A stretch of DNA of 64,000 nt from Anoxybacillus amylolyticus (GCF_001634285.1 NZ_CP015438.1:791501-855500), one strand, 5' to 3'. Counted from the first letter of the stretch, positions 1-9,665 are shown. The notes: a model not told the origin generated them from the letters alone. Numbers and translations are program-made.

Positions 1-370
1 GTATACGGAATATGGAAAACAACGTGGGGTGACGATGTATACGATCGAAGAGGTGTATCGCCTCGGCATCGAAACAATCATTGAAGAGAGTATGAAAACG
101 TTGGCCGATGTAACTGCGGTGTATGTATCGGTCGATATGGACGTGCTCGACCAAGCATTTGCCCCTGGGTGCCCAGCGATTGGCCCTGGTGGGATGGATA
201 GCCGAACGTTGTTGCACGCCATCTCTCTACTTGCGCGCGATGACAAGGTACAGGCAATAGATATCGTCGAAATTGATCCGACGATTGATTTTCGCCAAAT
301 GACAAGCCGGCTAGCGGCGTGGGTGATTTTACAGTTTTTAAAAGAAAAAAGCGGTAGGCAACCCGATTGA
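1..370 (+). CDS. hutG: Ureohydrolase, probable formimidoylglutamase (C-terminal part)
   Basis: The window opens inside this gene; codons are in phase from base 2, leaving about 122 residues. The visible stretch SVDMDVLDQAFAPG is the ureohydrolase metal motif (SxDxDxxDxxxxPG), whose aspartates bind the binuclear manganese centre. The ending IDPTIDFRQMTSRLAA resembles formimidoylglutamase, which hydrolyses N-formimidoyl-L-glutamate to glutamate and formamide in histidine breakdown. Agmatinase or arginase cannot be excluded because the N-terminal half and any neighbouring hut genes lie outside the window. A terminator overlaps the stop codon, so this is the last gene of its transcript. Confidence 0.75.
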   Translation, partial: YTEYGKQRGVTMYTIEEVYRLGIETIIEESMKTLADVTAVYVSVDMDVLDQAFAPGCPAIGPGGMDSRTLLHAISLLARDDKVQAIDIVEIDPTIDFRQMTSRLAAWVILQFLKEKSGRQPD

Positions 371-389
371 GTCGGGTTGCTATTTTTTT
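358..389 (+). terminator. Rho-independent terminator after hutG
   Basis: A 9-bp stem (GCAACCCGA with TCGGGTTGC) with a short loop containing the hutG stop codon is followed by seven T residues. Confidence 0.85.
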
Positions 390-473
390 GTGAAAAAACG
401 AGAAAGTTGCTCTTTACGATTGTTTCGTATAAGATGAGAGAAGATAGCTAGTCTTAAAAAGGAGAAATGATAG

Positions 474-1160
474 GTGTCTTCAGAAGCGTTGGCGGCGTTA
501 ATTAAAATTGTGATGATCGATATCATTTTGTCGGGGGATAATGCGGTTGTTATTGCGATGGCAACAAGGAAGCTTGCGAAAGAACAGCGGAACAAAGCCA
601 TTTTTTGGGGGACAGGCGGTGCAGTTGTTTTACGAGTTTTATTTGCGGCAGTCATTGTGTTTCTCCTAAACATTCCGTTTGTCCATTTCGTTGGTGGATT
701 GTTATTGCTCTGGATTGCGTATAAAGTGTTGCTAGAGCAAGAAGAAGAAGCAAACATCCGCTCTTCTGACCGGTTGTTTCAAGCGGTTTGGACGATTATT
801 GTTGCGGATGCCGTGATGAGCTTAGATAACGTAGTGGCAGTGGCCGGTGCGTCTGAAGGGCACATTGGCATGATTGCTTTTGGTGTCGCCATTAGTATTC
901 CAATTATGATTTTCGGCTCGAAAGCGATTGTGGTGGCAATGGAAAAGTATAAATGGCTCGTATATGCTGGGTCTGGCATTTTAGCATGGACGGGCGGAAA
1001 AATGATGATGGAAGATGAGGGATTTATGCAGCTTCTCCATTTTTCACATGGACCGCTTGTATACGCCGTTGCGGCAGGTCTAACCGTTTTTGTGTTAGCG
1101 GCAGGGTATATCACTAATAAAAAATCGGAAGCACAAAGCAAAAAAGAACGAATGATATAA
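474..1160 (+). CDS. TerC/YjbE-family integral membrane protein
   Basis: A 228-residue polytopic membrane protein of the TerC family (YjbE/YkoY-like). About seven hydrophobic helices are visible. The acidic signatures in the membrane, IILSGDNAVVIAMA near the N-terminus and ADAVMSLDNVVAVAG in the middle, repeat the DN pair expected of an internally duplicated TerC fold. Related TerC proteins have been tied to manganese export, including metallation of exported proteins in Bacillus; which metal this copy handles is not shown here. The start is GTG, preceded by AAGGAGA at good spacing. No yybP-ykoY manganese riboswitch fits in the roughly 100-bp upstream gap. The gene is monocistronic, between two terminators. 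Confidence 0.85.
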   Translation: MSSEALAALIKIVMIDIILSGDNAVVIAMATRKLAKEQRNKAIFWGTGGAVVLRVLFAAVIVFLLNIPFVHFVGGLLLLWIAYKVLLEQEEEANIRSSDRLFQAVWTIIVADAVMSLDNVVAVAGASEGHIGMIAFGVAISIPIMIFGSKAIVVAMEKYKWLVYAGSGILAWTGGKMMMEDEGFMQLLHFSHGPLVYAVAAGLTVFVLAAGYITNKKSEAQSKKERMI

Positions 1161-1195
1161 AAAGCTAGCATCTCGCTAAGATGCTAGCTTTTTCA
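1161..1195. terminator. Bidirectional terminator between terC and lutC
   Basis: A 13-bp perfect stem (AAAGCTAGCATCT) with a 5-base loop has T tracts on both strands. It serves the converging terC and lutC transcripts. Confidence 0.9.
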
Positions 1196-1199
1196 ATGT

Positions 1200-1913
1200 T
1201 TATCGATCGGTAATGACGATATAGGCTGCTTTCACTGGGCCGTGAACGCCGACGACTAAGTTCATTTCGATATCTGCGGAGTTGCTCGGACCGGTAATAA
1301 AGTTAATGCAAGAGGGCACGAGCTGTCCTGTTTCGATTTGTTCATGAATGAATGCAGCCGCTTGGGTCATACGCGGAACGATCGTGCTTTTTGGAACGAT
1401 GGCAATATACGTTCGCGGCAAAAAGCTGACCGTCCGTCCTTTGCCGGCATCACTAAATAAAACAACTGTGCCAGATTCGGCTAACGTGATATCGCTGAAC
1501 GTAATGCCGACGTTTGCTTTTTCTGCCCGTTCAATATTTTTTCGCCCAGCCGAAGCGTCCCAAATGTGAACATCGACGTTTTCGTTTGGCCACTCCTCTA
1601 ATAATGGTAGCAATCCATACTGAGCAAACCGTTGGTCGTCCCACGTAACAACAGGCCCGCCACCGTATTGTTCGACTACTTGCCTTAATGTAGGGGCGAG
1701 AGCGTCAGCAGTGGTTGCCACAAAATCAGTGTGAATGTGGGAGCATTGTGCTTCTAATACAGAAAGCAATTCCTCTTGATTGTATCCTTGAAATACTGTC
1801 CATTGCGGCGCATAGCTCCAATTTGGTCGGCGAACGTCTGCAGTGATTCGCTCCCGCCCAAGCTGTCTAGCAATTGTTTGAAGAAACGTGTCACGGTTAT
1901 AAACCATCCCCAT
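1200..1913 (-). CDS. lutC: Lactate utilization protein LutC
   Basis: A 237-residue LUD-domain protein and the third gene of the lutABC operon, whose products form the iron-sulfur L-lactate oxidation system replacing classical lactate dehydrogenase in B. subtilis. The LUD core is recognisable from ADITLAESGTVVLFSD-like segments (here FSDITLAESGTVVLFSDAGK) and the ending TGPSNSADIEMNLVVGVHGP. It begins only 2 bases after lutB ends, with its ribosome site (AAAGGTAGGG) inside the lutB end, so translation is probably coupled. Length matches the family. It carries no cysteine cluster itself; the Fe-S centres are in LutA and LutB. The function is assigned by family and by operon order. Confidence 0.93.
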   Translation of the reverse strand: MGMVYNRDTFLQTIARQLGRERITADVRRPNWSYAPQWTVFQGYNQEELLSVLEAQCSHIHTDFVATTADALAPTLRQVVEQYGGGPVVTWDDQRFAQYGLLPLLEEWPNENVDVHIWDASAGRKNIERAEKANVGITFSDITLAESGTVVLFSDAGKGRTVSFLPRTYIAIVPKSTIVPRMTQAAAFIHEQIETGQLVPSCINFITGPSNSADIEMNLVVGVHGPVKAAYIVITDR

Positions 1914-1915
1914 TG

Positions 1916-3340
1916 TTATTCCCTACCTTTCTGATGTTCCCGGAACCAATCGCGGAACCGTTCTTTTGCCGGAGCTGGAAATTCACGAATTTCCGTCCAT
2001 GCTTTTAGCGGTCCGATTCCTTTGGCGATGCGTTCATCAGTCGTGAACGGCTGAAGCGCATTTAGCGCTACTTTCGAACCAATTTTGTAGAGAAGGGAAG
2101 ACGCAGCACCTAAACCGAACGCTTTCATCGCCAGTTTTTCAGAAATAGGCGCTTTTCCTTCCCGTTCGACAATGACTTGCCGGTGCTTTAATAACAGTTC
2201 ATGAAGGGGGATTTTCACCGGACATGCTTCCGTACAGGCGGCGCATAGTGTAGAGGCGTACGGCAATTCTTTGTAGTCGTCGTATCCACCTAAAAGCGGT
2301 GAAAGCACAGCACCGATTGGTCCGGAATAAATCGAGCCGTACGAATGGCCACCGATATGGCGATAGACTGGACAAACGTTGACGCAAGCCGCACAGCGAA
2401 TGCACTGTAATACGGATTGAAATTCGGTACCGAGAATGTTCGACCGACCGTTATCGACAATCACTAAATGGAACTCTTCCGGTCCATCAACGTCCCCTTC
2501 GTCACGTGGACCAGTGAGGACGGTAATATAACTTGTTAGCTTTTGTCCCACCGCGCTTCTTGTTAGCAAGCTAACGAGCACTTCCATTTCTTCAAAAGTC
2601 GGTACAATTCGTTCCATTCCCATCACAGTAATTTGCGTTTTTGGCAAGGCAGTCACTAAATCCGCATTTCCTTCGTTTGTCACAAGCGTAATCGAACCAG
2701 ACTCAGCGATTGCGAAGTTGCATCCGGTAATGCCGACATCGGCGGTTAAATATTCGTTTCGCAACGTTTTTCGCGCGTGTGCCGCCAATTCTTCTGGTTT
2801 TTCGGTTTTGTCATACGCTAATTTTTTGCGAAAGACGTCGCGAATTTGTTCTTTGTTTTTATGAAGGGCAGGAGCGACGATATGCGACGGCGGGTCGTGG
2901 TCATCGATTTGCAAAATGTATTCGCCAAGGTCGGTTTCGATTACTTCGCAGCCCACTTTCTCAAGCACTGCATTTAAATGAATTTCTTCTGTCACCATCG
3001 ATTTTGATTTCACAATTTTCTTTGCGTTCTTTTTGATGATAACGTCCCGAATGTATTGATTAGCTTCTTCTGCTGTTTGCGCAAAAAACACATGTCCACC
3101 GCGTTTGGCAACGTTTTCACTTAGTTGCATTAAATAATAGTCGAGATGGAGAAGCGTATGCTGCCGAATTTGCTCGCCGAGCGCCCGCCATTCTTCCCAG
3201 TTGCCAAGCTCTGCTGCGGCATCGAGCCGCCGTGTTCGTAAACGTTCTTGTGCGCCGGCGACGGCTCCGCGCATAAATGAATTATGAAGCCCTGCTTCGA
3301 CACGTTGATGAAAGGAGTCTGCTCCAATTTTCATTGCCAT
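1916..3340 (-). CDS. lutB: Lactate utilization iron-sulfur protein LutB
   Basis: A 474-residue protein with an N-terminal LUD domain (about residues 60-300) followed by a ferredoxin-like region carrying two 4Fe-4S motifs, [15 protein letters not shown] and [13 protein letters not shown]. It passes electrons during L-lactate to pyruvate oxidation together with LutA and LutC. The start is ATG with GGGGGAAAG upstream. It sits 15 bases after lutA and 2 bases before lutC, so the three genes form one transcript controlled from the LutR box upstream of lutA. Length and motif order are those of B. subtilis LutB (YvfW). Confidence 0.95.
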   Translation of the reverse strand: MAMKIGADSFHQRVEAGLHNSFMRGAVAGAQERLRTRRLDAAAELGNWEEWRALGEQIRQHTLLHLDYYLMQLSENVAKRGGHVFFAQTAEEANQYIRDVIIKKNAKKIVKSKSMVTEEIHLNAVLEKVGCEVIETDLGEYILQIDDHDPPSHIVAPALHKNKEQIRDVFRKKLAYDKTEKPEELAAHARKTLRNEYLTADVGITGCNFAIAESGSITLVTNEGNADLVTALPKTQITVMGMERIVPTFEEMEVLVSLLTRSAVGQKLTSYITVLTGPRDEGDVDGPEEFHLVIVDNGRSNILGTEFQSVLQCIRCAACVNVCPVYRHIGGHSYGSIYSGPIGAVLSPLLGGYDDYKELPYASTLCAACTEACPVKIPLHELLLKHRQVIVEREGKAPISEKLAMKAFGLGAASSLLYKIGSKVALNALQPFTTDERIAKGIGPLKAWTEIREFPAPAKERFRDWFREHQKGRE

Positions 3341-3355
3341 CTTCTTTCCCCCTCT

Positions 3356-4072
3356 TTAGCGGCTGTTGAGCACTTCTGCGATGTGCATGACTTGAACGCC
3401 TTTTCCTGTTCGTTCGATCCGCCCGCCAATGTTCATTAAACATCCACAGTCTGCGCCGATAAGATAGTCTGCGTTTGTTTCCTCGATATAGCGGACTTTT
3501 TCATCGACCATTTGCTCAGAAATCGGTCCCATTTTGACAGAAAACGTCCCGCCAAACCCACAACAATTATGTGCGTTTGGAAGCGGAACTACTTCAAGTC
3601 CTTCCACATGTTTTAATAGCCGAAACGGGGCATCTTTTACGCCAAGCAGCCGAGTCATATGGCAAGAAGTGTGATATGTCGCACGCCCTTTAAGTTTTGC
3701 CCCGACGTTTTCTACTTTTAATACATCGACTAAAAATTGCGTCAATTCATACGTCTTTTCGGCTACTTTTTTTGCTCTTGTTTCCCATTCTTTATCATTT
3801 TGAAAAATATGCGGATATTCTTTGAACATTGTTGCACAAGAACCGGACGGGGTGACGATATATTGGGCATGTTCAAATGTGCGAATCATATGCTTCATCG
3901 CTTCTTTTGCTTCTCGGACATAGCCGCTATTGTAGGCGGGCTGTCCACAGCACGTTTGTGCCTCTGGAAACTCTACCTCACAGCCTAACCGCTCTAACAA
4001 TTCGACCGTTGCTTTTCCGACATTAGGATGGAACAAATCGACTAAGCATGTAATAAATAACGTGACTTTCAA
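3356..4072 (-). CDS. lutA: Lactate utilization Fe-S protein LutA
   Basis: A 238-residue protein with two cysteine-rich CCG domains ([13 protein letters not shown] and [13 protein letters not shown]), the modules that bind noncanonical Fe-S clusters in LutA, GlpC, HdrB and succinate dehydrogenase E. It is the first gene of lutABC and probably the catalytic Fe-S subunit for L-lactate oxidation. The start codon is TTG, preceded by GGGGGAAGGGAG; no ATG is positioned better. A LutR operator lies 35 bases upstream, so expression should be induced by lactate. Confidence 0.95.
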   Translation of the reverse strand: MKVTLFITCLVDLFHPNVGKATVELLERLGCEVEFPEAQTCCGQPAYNSGYVREAKEAMKHMIRTFEHAQYIVTPSGSCATMFKEYPHIFQNDKEWETRAKKVAEKTYELTQFLVDVLKVENVGAKLKGRATYHTSCHMTRLLGVKDAPFRLLKHVEGLEVVPLPNAHNCCGFGGTFSVKMGPISEQMVDEKVRYIEETNADYLIGADCGCLMNIGGRIERTGKGVQVMHIAEVLNSR

Positions 4073-4106
4073 ATCTCCCTTCCCCCTTTTTCATAACGGG
4101 TCAACT

Positions 4107-4135
4107 GGTCATCAGATGACTTTGACACCATTATA
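4107..4135 (-). promoter_or_regulatory. lutABC promoter -10 and LutR operator
   Basis: On the minus strand a TATAAT -10 box (4130-4135) is followed just downstream by AGTCATCTGATGACC (4107-4121), a near-perfect palindrome fitting the B. subtilis LutR box TCATC-N-GATGA. A repressor there would cover the transcription start. The -35 element is weak (TTTCTT at about 4152-4157). The box is almost identical to the one before the lactate permease gene. Confidence 0.85.
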
Positions 4136-4172
4136 TATCAATTTTCAAAAAAAGAAAGCGCACAATTCGCGC

Positions 4173-4895
4173 TTAGGAAGAAAAAAGATATTTTTTTAAT
4201 ACGTTTTCGACGTTGGATAAATGATTTCGCATCCGTTCTTGAGCGGCTTCTTCATCTTTGTTTTGGATGGCAGCAAAAATTTGCATATGTTCATCAAGCA
4301 GTTGCTCGCTTGTCGCTTGTTTAGAAAACAACCAAATTCGCCGCGTTTCTCGCATCGTTTCGATCATCATTTCCGATACGTTATTCATTAAGCTCACTAA
4401 AATTGGGTTTTGCGATGCGGCAGCAATCGCCATATGAAATAAAAAGTCCGCTTGTTCCCCAAGCTCTTCGTTGCCAGTGACAATGCCTTGTTCCATTTGC
4501 TGAAGCGTATATTGCATTGCTTCCAAATCTTTCTCTGTCCGCTTTCGTGCCGCAACTCCAGATGCACCGACTTCGAGCAGTTTGCGCACCTCCACTAAAT
4601 GAGCGATGTCTTCTTTGCGCATAAGTGCAGCGATAGAAATCGGAAACGACAACATGGCGGGGTCAAATTCTCGCACATATGTCCCTTCGCCTTGTTTTAA
4701 TTCGATTAATCCCATTGCTTTTAAAGCGGTTAGCGCTTCGCGAATCGCTGCGCGCCCTACTTGGAAGTTTTCCGCCAATTGCTGGACCGAATCCAATTTA
4801 TCGCCTGGTTTAAGCACACCAGTTTTAATCATTTCAAAAATGGCTTCCGCAACTTCCTCGTAAATTTTTTTTGGCTTAATCTGTTTGTATTCCAA
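4173..4895 (-). CDS. lutR: GntR/FadR-family regulator LutR
   Basis: A 240-residue repressor with an N-terminal winged helix-turn-helix (about residues 8-75, containing VQQLAENFQVGRAAIREAL) and a C-terminal FCD effector domain (about 95-225) whose aspartate and histidines (DFLFHMAIAA, MRNHL) are placed to hold a metal ion. In B. subtilis LutR represses lutABC and the lactate permease gene until L-lactate is present. The two operators next to this gene support the same role here. The start is TTG after GAGGTGA. No copy of the operator was found in the promoter region of lutR itself, so self-control is not evident. Confidence 0.92.
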   Translation of the reverse strand: MEYKQIKPKKIYEEVAEAIFEMIKTGVLKPGDKLDSVQQLAENFQVGRAAIREALTALKAMGLIELKQGEGTYVREFDPAMLSFPISIAALMRKEDIAHLVEVRKLLEVGASGVAARKRTEKDLEAMQYTLQQMEQGIVTGNEELGEQADFLFHMAIAAASQNPILVSLMNNVSEMMIETMRETRRIWLFSKQATSEQLLDEHMQIFAAIQNKDEEAAQERMRNHLSNVENVLKKYLFSS

Positions 4896-4996
4896 AAAAA
4901 GTCACCTCATAACTATGCAAACTCATCATATTATATTATACAAAAATTTTAAAGGCAAAAGGGGGAAAGAAATTTCAAAAAATTTTCTTTTTTCTC

Positions 4997-5061
4997 TTGT
5001 TTTTTTTGTATATTGCTTCTATAATTTGAATCAATAAAAATCATACGGTCATCAGATGACC
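4997..5061 (+). promoter_or_regulatory. Lactate permease promoter and LutR operator
   Basis: A sigma-A promoter, TTGTTT (4997-5002), 17-bp spacer and TATAAT (5020-5025), is followed at 5047-5061 by the perfect palindrome GGTCATCAGATGACC, the LutR box. It lies 54 bases before the chosen ATG. Confidence 0.88.
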
Positions 5062-5115
5062 TATTGACTATCTTTATCATGGGAGAAATCGGTGAAACAG
5101 AAAGGGGAGGTTTTT

Positions 5116-6789
5116 ATGTGGAAACAAGATTTTACGCCAGTTGCTGATCAATTGGCACTGTCGGCGGTTGTTGCCCTCATTCCAATTTTATATTTCTTTT
5201 GGGCGCTGGCAGTAAAACGAATGAAAGGGTATGTAGCGGGGCTGACGACGCTAGCTGTTGCGCTGGTTATTGCTGTAATCGCTTACAAAATGCCGGTCGG
5301 CATGGCGGTCATGTCGGTAACGCAAGGAGCAGTGTACGGGCTTTTGCCAATCGGTTGGATTATTATCACGTCTGTCTTTTTATATAAACTGACCGTGAAA
5401 ACAGGGCAGTTTGACACGATTCGTAATTCGGTCTTGTCGATTACGGAAGATCGTCGGTTGCAAGCGTTGTTAATCGCCTTTTCGTTTGGCGCATTTTTAG
5501 AAGGGGCTGCTGGATTTGGAGCACCGGTTGCCATTTCTGCCGCATTGCTTGTCGGCTTAGGATTTAATCCTTTATACGCTGCGGGACTTTGTTTAATTGC
5601 GAATACAGCGCCAGTTGCGTTTGGCGCCATTGGGATTCCGATTACCGCTGTCGCTGGCCCGACGGGCATTCCAGCGATGGATATTTCGAAAATGGTCGGC
5701 CGCCAGTTGCCGTTTTTATCTGTATTTATTCCGTTTTACCTCGTGTTAATCATGGCTGGATGGAAAAAAACAGTTGAAGTGTTGCCAGCTATTTTAGTAT
5801 CCGGTGTGTCGTTTGCGCTTACCCAATATGCAAGCTCAAACTTTTTAGGACCGGAATTGCCGGATATTTTATCGGCGCTCGTTTCGTTAGTCGCCTTAGC
5901 TGTGTTTCTAAAAGTTTGGAAGCCGAAAAGTGTGTATCGGTTTGCAAATGACGCTCATTCCGAAGTAGCGGTATCCGCGCAACACACAACCCATACAAGC
6001 GGTGAAGTATTCAAAGCATGGTCTCCGTTTTTAGTATTAACAGCATTCATTTCCATTTGGGGAATCCCACAAGTAAAGCTAGCCTTAACAGGACATTATG
6101 AAGGTACGAACGCATTATTGCAAGCGCTTAATAAACTAGGCTCTTATCTCACCTTTATGCCGGAAGTGCCTGGACTAAGCAACAAAATCGTGAATGCGAG
6201 TGGTCAACCAATTTTAGCCGTTTATAAATTAGAATTGCTCGGGGCAGCCGGAACGGCGATTTTATTCGCCGCGATTGTTACGAAATTTATCGTCCGTATT
6301 TCTTGGGGGGAATGGGTTGCGACGTTTGGCGAAACGCTTAACGAATTGAAGTTTCCGATTATCACGATCGCTTCGGTCGTCGGGTTTGCCTATGTCACGA
6401 ACGCTTCTGGCATGAGCACAACGCCTGGAATGGCGTTGGCGAAAACAGGTTCATTGTTTGCCTTCTTCTCGCCATTTTTAGGCTGGCTTGGCGTATTTAT
6501 TACCGGTTCCGATACATCGTCGAACTTGTTGTTTGGAAACTTACAAAAAGTAACAGCGACATCGCTTGGCATCGATCCAGTACTTGCAGTAGCAGCGAAC
6601 TCCTCTGGTGGGGTTGTCGGAAAAATGATTTCTCCGCAATCGATTGCGGTTGCCTGTGCCGCAGTAGGATTGGCAGGCAAAGAATCTGATTTATTCCGCT
6701 TTACGGTGAAACATAGCATTTTCTTAATCATTTTAATTGGTATTCTCACATTCTTGCAGTCAACCGTATTATCGTGGATGATTCCTTGA
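5116..6789 (+). CDS. lctP: L-lactate permease (LctP family)
   Basis: A 557-residue transporter with about 13 hydrophobic helices, from the lactate permease family that imports L-lactate (often also D-lactate and glycolate) with protons. Typical family segments are FLEGAAGFGAPVAISAALLVGLG near residue 120 and GSDTSSNLLFGNLQ near 465. The frame is open from a GTG at 5092, but ATG 5116 is preferred because AGGGGAGG lies 6 bases before it. A LutR operator upstream couples uptake to lutABC. The glcD-glcF genes follow on the same strand after a hairpin, so glycolate may also be a substrate. Confidence 0.93.
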   Translation: MWKQDFTPVADQLALSAVVALIPILYFFWALAVKRMKGYVAGLTTLAVALVIAVIAYKMPVGMAVMSVTQGAVYGLLPIGWIIITSVFLYKLTVKTGQFDTIRNSVLSITEDRRLQALLIAFSFGAFLEGAAGFGAPVAISAALLVGLGFNPLYAAGLCLIANTAPVAFGAIGIPITAVAGPTGIPAMDISKMVGRQLPFLSVFIPFYLVLIMAGWKKTVEVLPAILVSGVSFALTQYASSNFLGPELPDILSALVSLVALAVFLKVWKPKSVYRFANDAHSEVAVSAQHTTHTSGEVFKAWSPFLVLTAFISIWGIPQVKLALTGHYEGTNALLQALNKLGSYLTFMPEVPGLSNKIVNASGQPILAVYKLELLGAAGTAILFAAIVTKFIVRISWGEWVATFGETLNELKFPIITIASVVGFAYVTNASGMSTTPGMALAKTGSLFAFFSPFLGWLGVFITGSDTSSNLLFGNLQKVTATSLGIDPVLAVAANSSGGVVGKMISPQSIAVACAAVGLAGKESDLFRFTVKHSIFLIILIGILTFLQSTVLSWMIP

Positions 6790-6792
6790 TGG

Positions 6793-6853
6793 AAGGGACG
6801 TTCGGACGCAAAGAAATATTTCTATTTCTTTGCGCCGCAAGTCCCTTTTCTTC
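6793..6853 (+). terminator. Hairpin between lctP and glcD
   Basis: A long two-part stem: outer AAGGGAC/GTCCCTT and inner GCAAAGAAATA/TATTTCTTTGC. The following T tract is broken (TTTTCTTCC), so it may only reduce read-through into glcD or stabilise the lctP mRNA. Confidence 0.6.
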
Positions 6854-6882
6854 CGTGAGATAGAAAAGAAAGGATGAGAAAG

Positions 6883-8292
6883 ATGGTTTCCGACAGCGTA
6901 AAACAACAGCTCATCGCAATTGTTGGTCATGATAATTATGATGATTCTAAAGCAGGAAGGCTTGTTTATTCCTATGATGCTACGCCGCAATTTCAGTCGT
7001 TGCCGGATGCGGTCATCGCGCCAAGAAATACAAGGGAAGTGGCGGAAATTGTGAGAATTTGCAATGAACATCGCCTCCCAATCGTTCCGCGTGGCTCAGG
7101 GACAAACCTTTGCGCGGGCACATGCCCAGTTAAAGGTGGCATTGTTCTTTTATTTAAACATATGAACAACATTTTAGAAATCGATGAAGAAAATTTAACC
7201 GTAACCGTTCAGCCCGGGGTCATTACGCTTGATCTGATCAAAGCGGTAGAAGCGAAAGGGCTATTTTACCCTCCCGATCCGAGTTCGATGAAAATATCGA
7301 CGATCGGTGGAAATATCAATGAAAATTCTGGCGGGTTGCGCGGCTTGAAATACGGGGTGACCCGGGACTATGTGTTGGCGCTTGAAGTAGTGCTGGCAAA
7401 CGGCGAAATCATTCGAACGGGCGGGAAATTAGCGAAAGACGTTGCCGGTTACGATTTCACTCGTTTGTTTGTCGGTTCAGAAGGAACATTGGGGGTTATA
7501 ACAGAGGCGACGTTAAAACTTATTCCGATGCCGGAGACGAAAAAAACAGCGCTTGCGTTGTATGAGGATTTAGAAGCAGCCGCTCGTTCTGTTTCGAAAA
7601 TTATCGCCAACAAAATCATCCCAGCAACATTAGAGTTTTTAGACAAGCCGACGTTAGAGGTCGTGGAAGACTATGCTCGCATCGGGTTGCCGACCGACGT
7701 GAACGCCGTTTTATTAATGGAACAAGATGGACCGCCGGAAGTAGTAGAACGTGATATGAAGCGAATGGTAGAAATTTGCGAAGAAGAAAAGGCAATCGTT
7801 CAAATCGCTCGTTCCGAAGCGGAAGCCGATGCGCTTCGCACTGCTCGCCGGTCAGCGTTATCCGCCTTAGCACGGCTGAAGCCGACAACGATTTTAGAAG
7901 ATGCGACAGTGCCGCGTTCAGAACTGGCGAAAATGGTCAAAGCAATTAATGAAATCGCGCAAAAATATGACGTGAAAATTTGTACGTTTGGGCACGCAGG
8001 AGATGGCAATCTTCATCCGACATGTCCGACCGACGCGCGTGATCGGGAGGAAATGGAGCGGGTGGAAAAAGCGTTCGAAGAAATTTTTGCAAAAGCAATT
8101 GAACTTGGCGGCACGATCACAGGCGAGCATGGCGTTGGGGCAATGAAGGCACCGTATTTGGAATGGAAGTTGGGCAAAGCAGGGATTGAGGCGATGAAAG
8201 CGGTAAAACAAGCGCTTGACCCAAACGGCATTATGAATCCGGGGAAAATATTCGCAAAAAATGAACGAAAACGCGTGGTGGTGACGAGATGA
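6883..8292 (+). CDS. glcD: FAD-linked 2-hydroxyacid oxidase subunit (GlcD)
   Basis: A 469-residue flavoprotein, probably the catalytic subunit of a glycolate or D-lactate oxidase. The PCMH-type FAD domain (about residues 40-220) contains PRGSGTNLCAG and STIGGNINENSGGLRG; the C-terminal FAD-oxidase domain carries CTFGHAGDGNLHP and GEHGVGAMKAPYLEW. It oxidises a 2-hydroxyacid and passes electrons to the Fe-S partner encoded next. An ATG at 6874 directly abuts the ribosome site (AAAGG), so ATG 6883, 9 bases from it, is the better start. The stop overlaps the glcF start by four bases. No separate glcE gene is present, as in B. subtilis ysfC-ysfD. The substrate is inferred. Confidence 0.9.
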   Translation: MVSDSVKQQLIAIVGHDNYDDSKAGRLVYSYDATPQFQSLPDAVIAPRNTREVAEIVRICNEHRLPIVPRGSGTNLCAGTCPVKGGIVLLFKHMNNILEIDEENLTVTVQPGVITLDLIKAVEAKGLFYPPDPSSMKISTIGGNINENSGGLRGLKYGVTRDYVLALEVVLANGEIIRTGGKLAKDVAGYDFTRLFVGSEGTLGVITEATLKLIPMPETKKTALALYEDLEAAARSVSKIIANKIIPATLEFLDKPTLEVVEDYARIGLPTDVNAVLLMEQDGPPEVVERDMKRMVEICEEEKAIVQIARSEAEADALRTARRSALSALARLKPTTILEDATVPRSELAKMVKAINEIAQKYDVKICTFGHAGDGNLHPTCPTDARDREEMERVEKAFEEIFAKAIELGGTITGEHGVGAMKAPYLEWKLGKAGIEAMKAVKQALDPNGIMNPGKIFAKNERKRVVVTR

Positions 8293-9665
8293 CGACAACA
8301 AAAGAACGGACAGCGATGCAACGACAATTTCAAACGAACATGGATGAAGACGAACTAATGAACTGTATGCGTTGTGGATTTTGCTTGCCAACATGCCCAA
8401 CATACATCGAATCAGGCTTTCAAGAATCGCATTCCCCGCGCGGTCGCATTGCGCTAATGAAGGCGGTGGTCGATGGGGTTATTGAGCCGGATGATGATGT
8501 AGAGCAGTCGCTTGCAATGTGCCTTGGTTGCCGAGCATGTGAGCCAGTATGTCCTTCTGGCGTCCGCTATGGACATTTACTGGAAGAAGCGCGCAGCATT
8601 ATTGCCCAACATAAACAATATCCGTTCGTTGTGCGTGTGCTCCGTAACGTAGTGTTTCAGTGGCTATTTCCACATCCACGACGCTTGCGCTTGGTGACAG
8701 CGTTGCTCGGTTTTTATCAGCGGTCAGGTTTGCAGGAAATGGTTCAAAGTCTTGGTTTTTTTAAGTTGTTTCCACCACATTTGGCTATGATGGAACGAGT
8801 ATTGCCAAAAGTGCCGGCATGGAAAGAAATGAATAACCGCCCAAATCAGCTTGCGCCGAAAGGAAGAAAAAAGAGACGAGTGGCGTTTTTTACCGGCTGT
8901 TTAATGGATACGATGTTTATGAACATAAACGATGCGACAATGAAACTATTACAATTAGCAGGATGCGAAATCGTCATTCCATCTCACCAAGTGTGTTGCG
9001 GGGCACTGCATGGACATGGCGGAGAAAAAGCACAAGCAAAAGAATTGGCAAAGCGAAATATCGAAGCATTTGAGCGGTTAGATGTCGATTACATCGTCAC
9101 GAACGCAGGTGGATGCGGTGCGTTTTTAATTGAATACGACCATTTGTTGGAAGATGATAGCGAATGGAACGAACGAGCGAAAACATTCACGAAAAAAATA
9201 AAAGACATTTCGGAAGTATTACTAGAATTAGAGTTTTCGAGCATCGGGCTAAAAGTATCTCCACAAATCGTGACGTACCAAGATTCTTGCCATTTGCGTA
9301 ACGTGATGAAAGTAGCAAGCGCCCCAAGGCAATTGCTGCAAGCGATTGAAGGAGTGGAATTTCGCGAGATGAGAGATGCTGACCGTTGCTGCGGTTCGGC
9401 AGGGATTTATAACATTGTGCAGCCAGATATGTCGATGCAAATTCTCGATTATAAAATGTCGCAAGCGAAGCAAACGAACGCGACGACTATTGTGACCGCT
9501 AATCCAGGCTGTTTGTTGCAAATGAAACTAGGAATTGAGAGAGAAGGATTGGCAGGACGGGTACGTGCAGTGCATATCGTTGAGCTTTTGCTAGAAGCAG
9601 CGGAAACAAACAAGTTATTTGTAGCGAACGAGCAGTTGCGAGCAACTACGCGCAAAACATCGTAA
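8289..9665 (+). CDS. glcF: Fe-S subunit of glycolate/hydroxyacid oxidase (GlcF)
   Basis: A 458-residue electron-transfer subunit. The N-terminus has two 4Fe-4S motifs (CMRCGFCLPTCPTY and CLGCRACEPVCPSG, about residues 22-90) and the C-terminal half has two CCG domains (QVCCGALHGHGG and DRCCGSAGIYN). It overlaps glcD in an ATGA junction, which indicates coupled translation and a stoichiometric complex, peripheral to the membrane and probably feeding menaquinone. The middle (about 100-160) is not cysteine-rich and contains aromatic helices that might contact the membrane. Equivalent to B. subtilis YsfD. Confidence 0.92.
   Translation: MTTTKERTAMQRQFQTNMDEDELMNCMRCGFCLPTCPTYIESGFQESHSPRGRIALMKAVVDGVIEPDDDVEQSLAMCLGCRACEPVCPSGVRYGHLLEEARSIIAQHKQYPFVVRVLRNVVFQWLFPHPRRLRLVTALLGFYQRSGLQEMVQSLGFFKLFPPHLAMMERVLPKVPAWKEMNNRPNQLAPKGRKKRRVAFFTGCLMDTMFMNINDATMKLLQLAGCEIVIPSHQVCCGALHGHGGEKAQAKELAKRNIEAFERLDVDYIVTNAGGCGAFLIEYDHLLEDDSEWNERAKTFTKKIKDISEVLLELEFSSIGLKVSPQIVTYQDSCHLRNVMKVASAPRQLLQAIEGVEFREMRDADRCCGSAGIYNIVQPDMSMQILDYKMSQAKQTNATTIVTANPGCLLQMKLGIEREGLAGRVRAVHIVELLLEAAETNKLFVANEQLRATTRKTS

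Noticed and set aside
474-1160. Manganese riboswitch before the TerC gene
   Set aside because: The upstream gap of about 100 bp is too short and shows no yybP-ykoY features.
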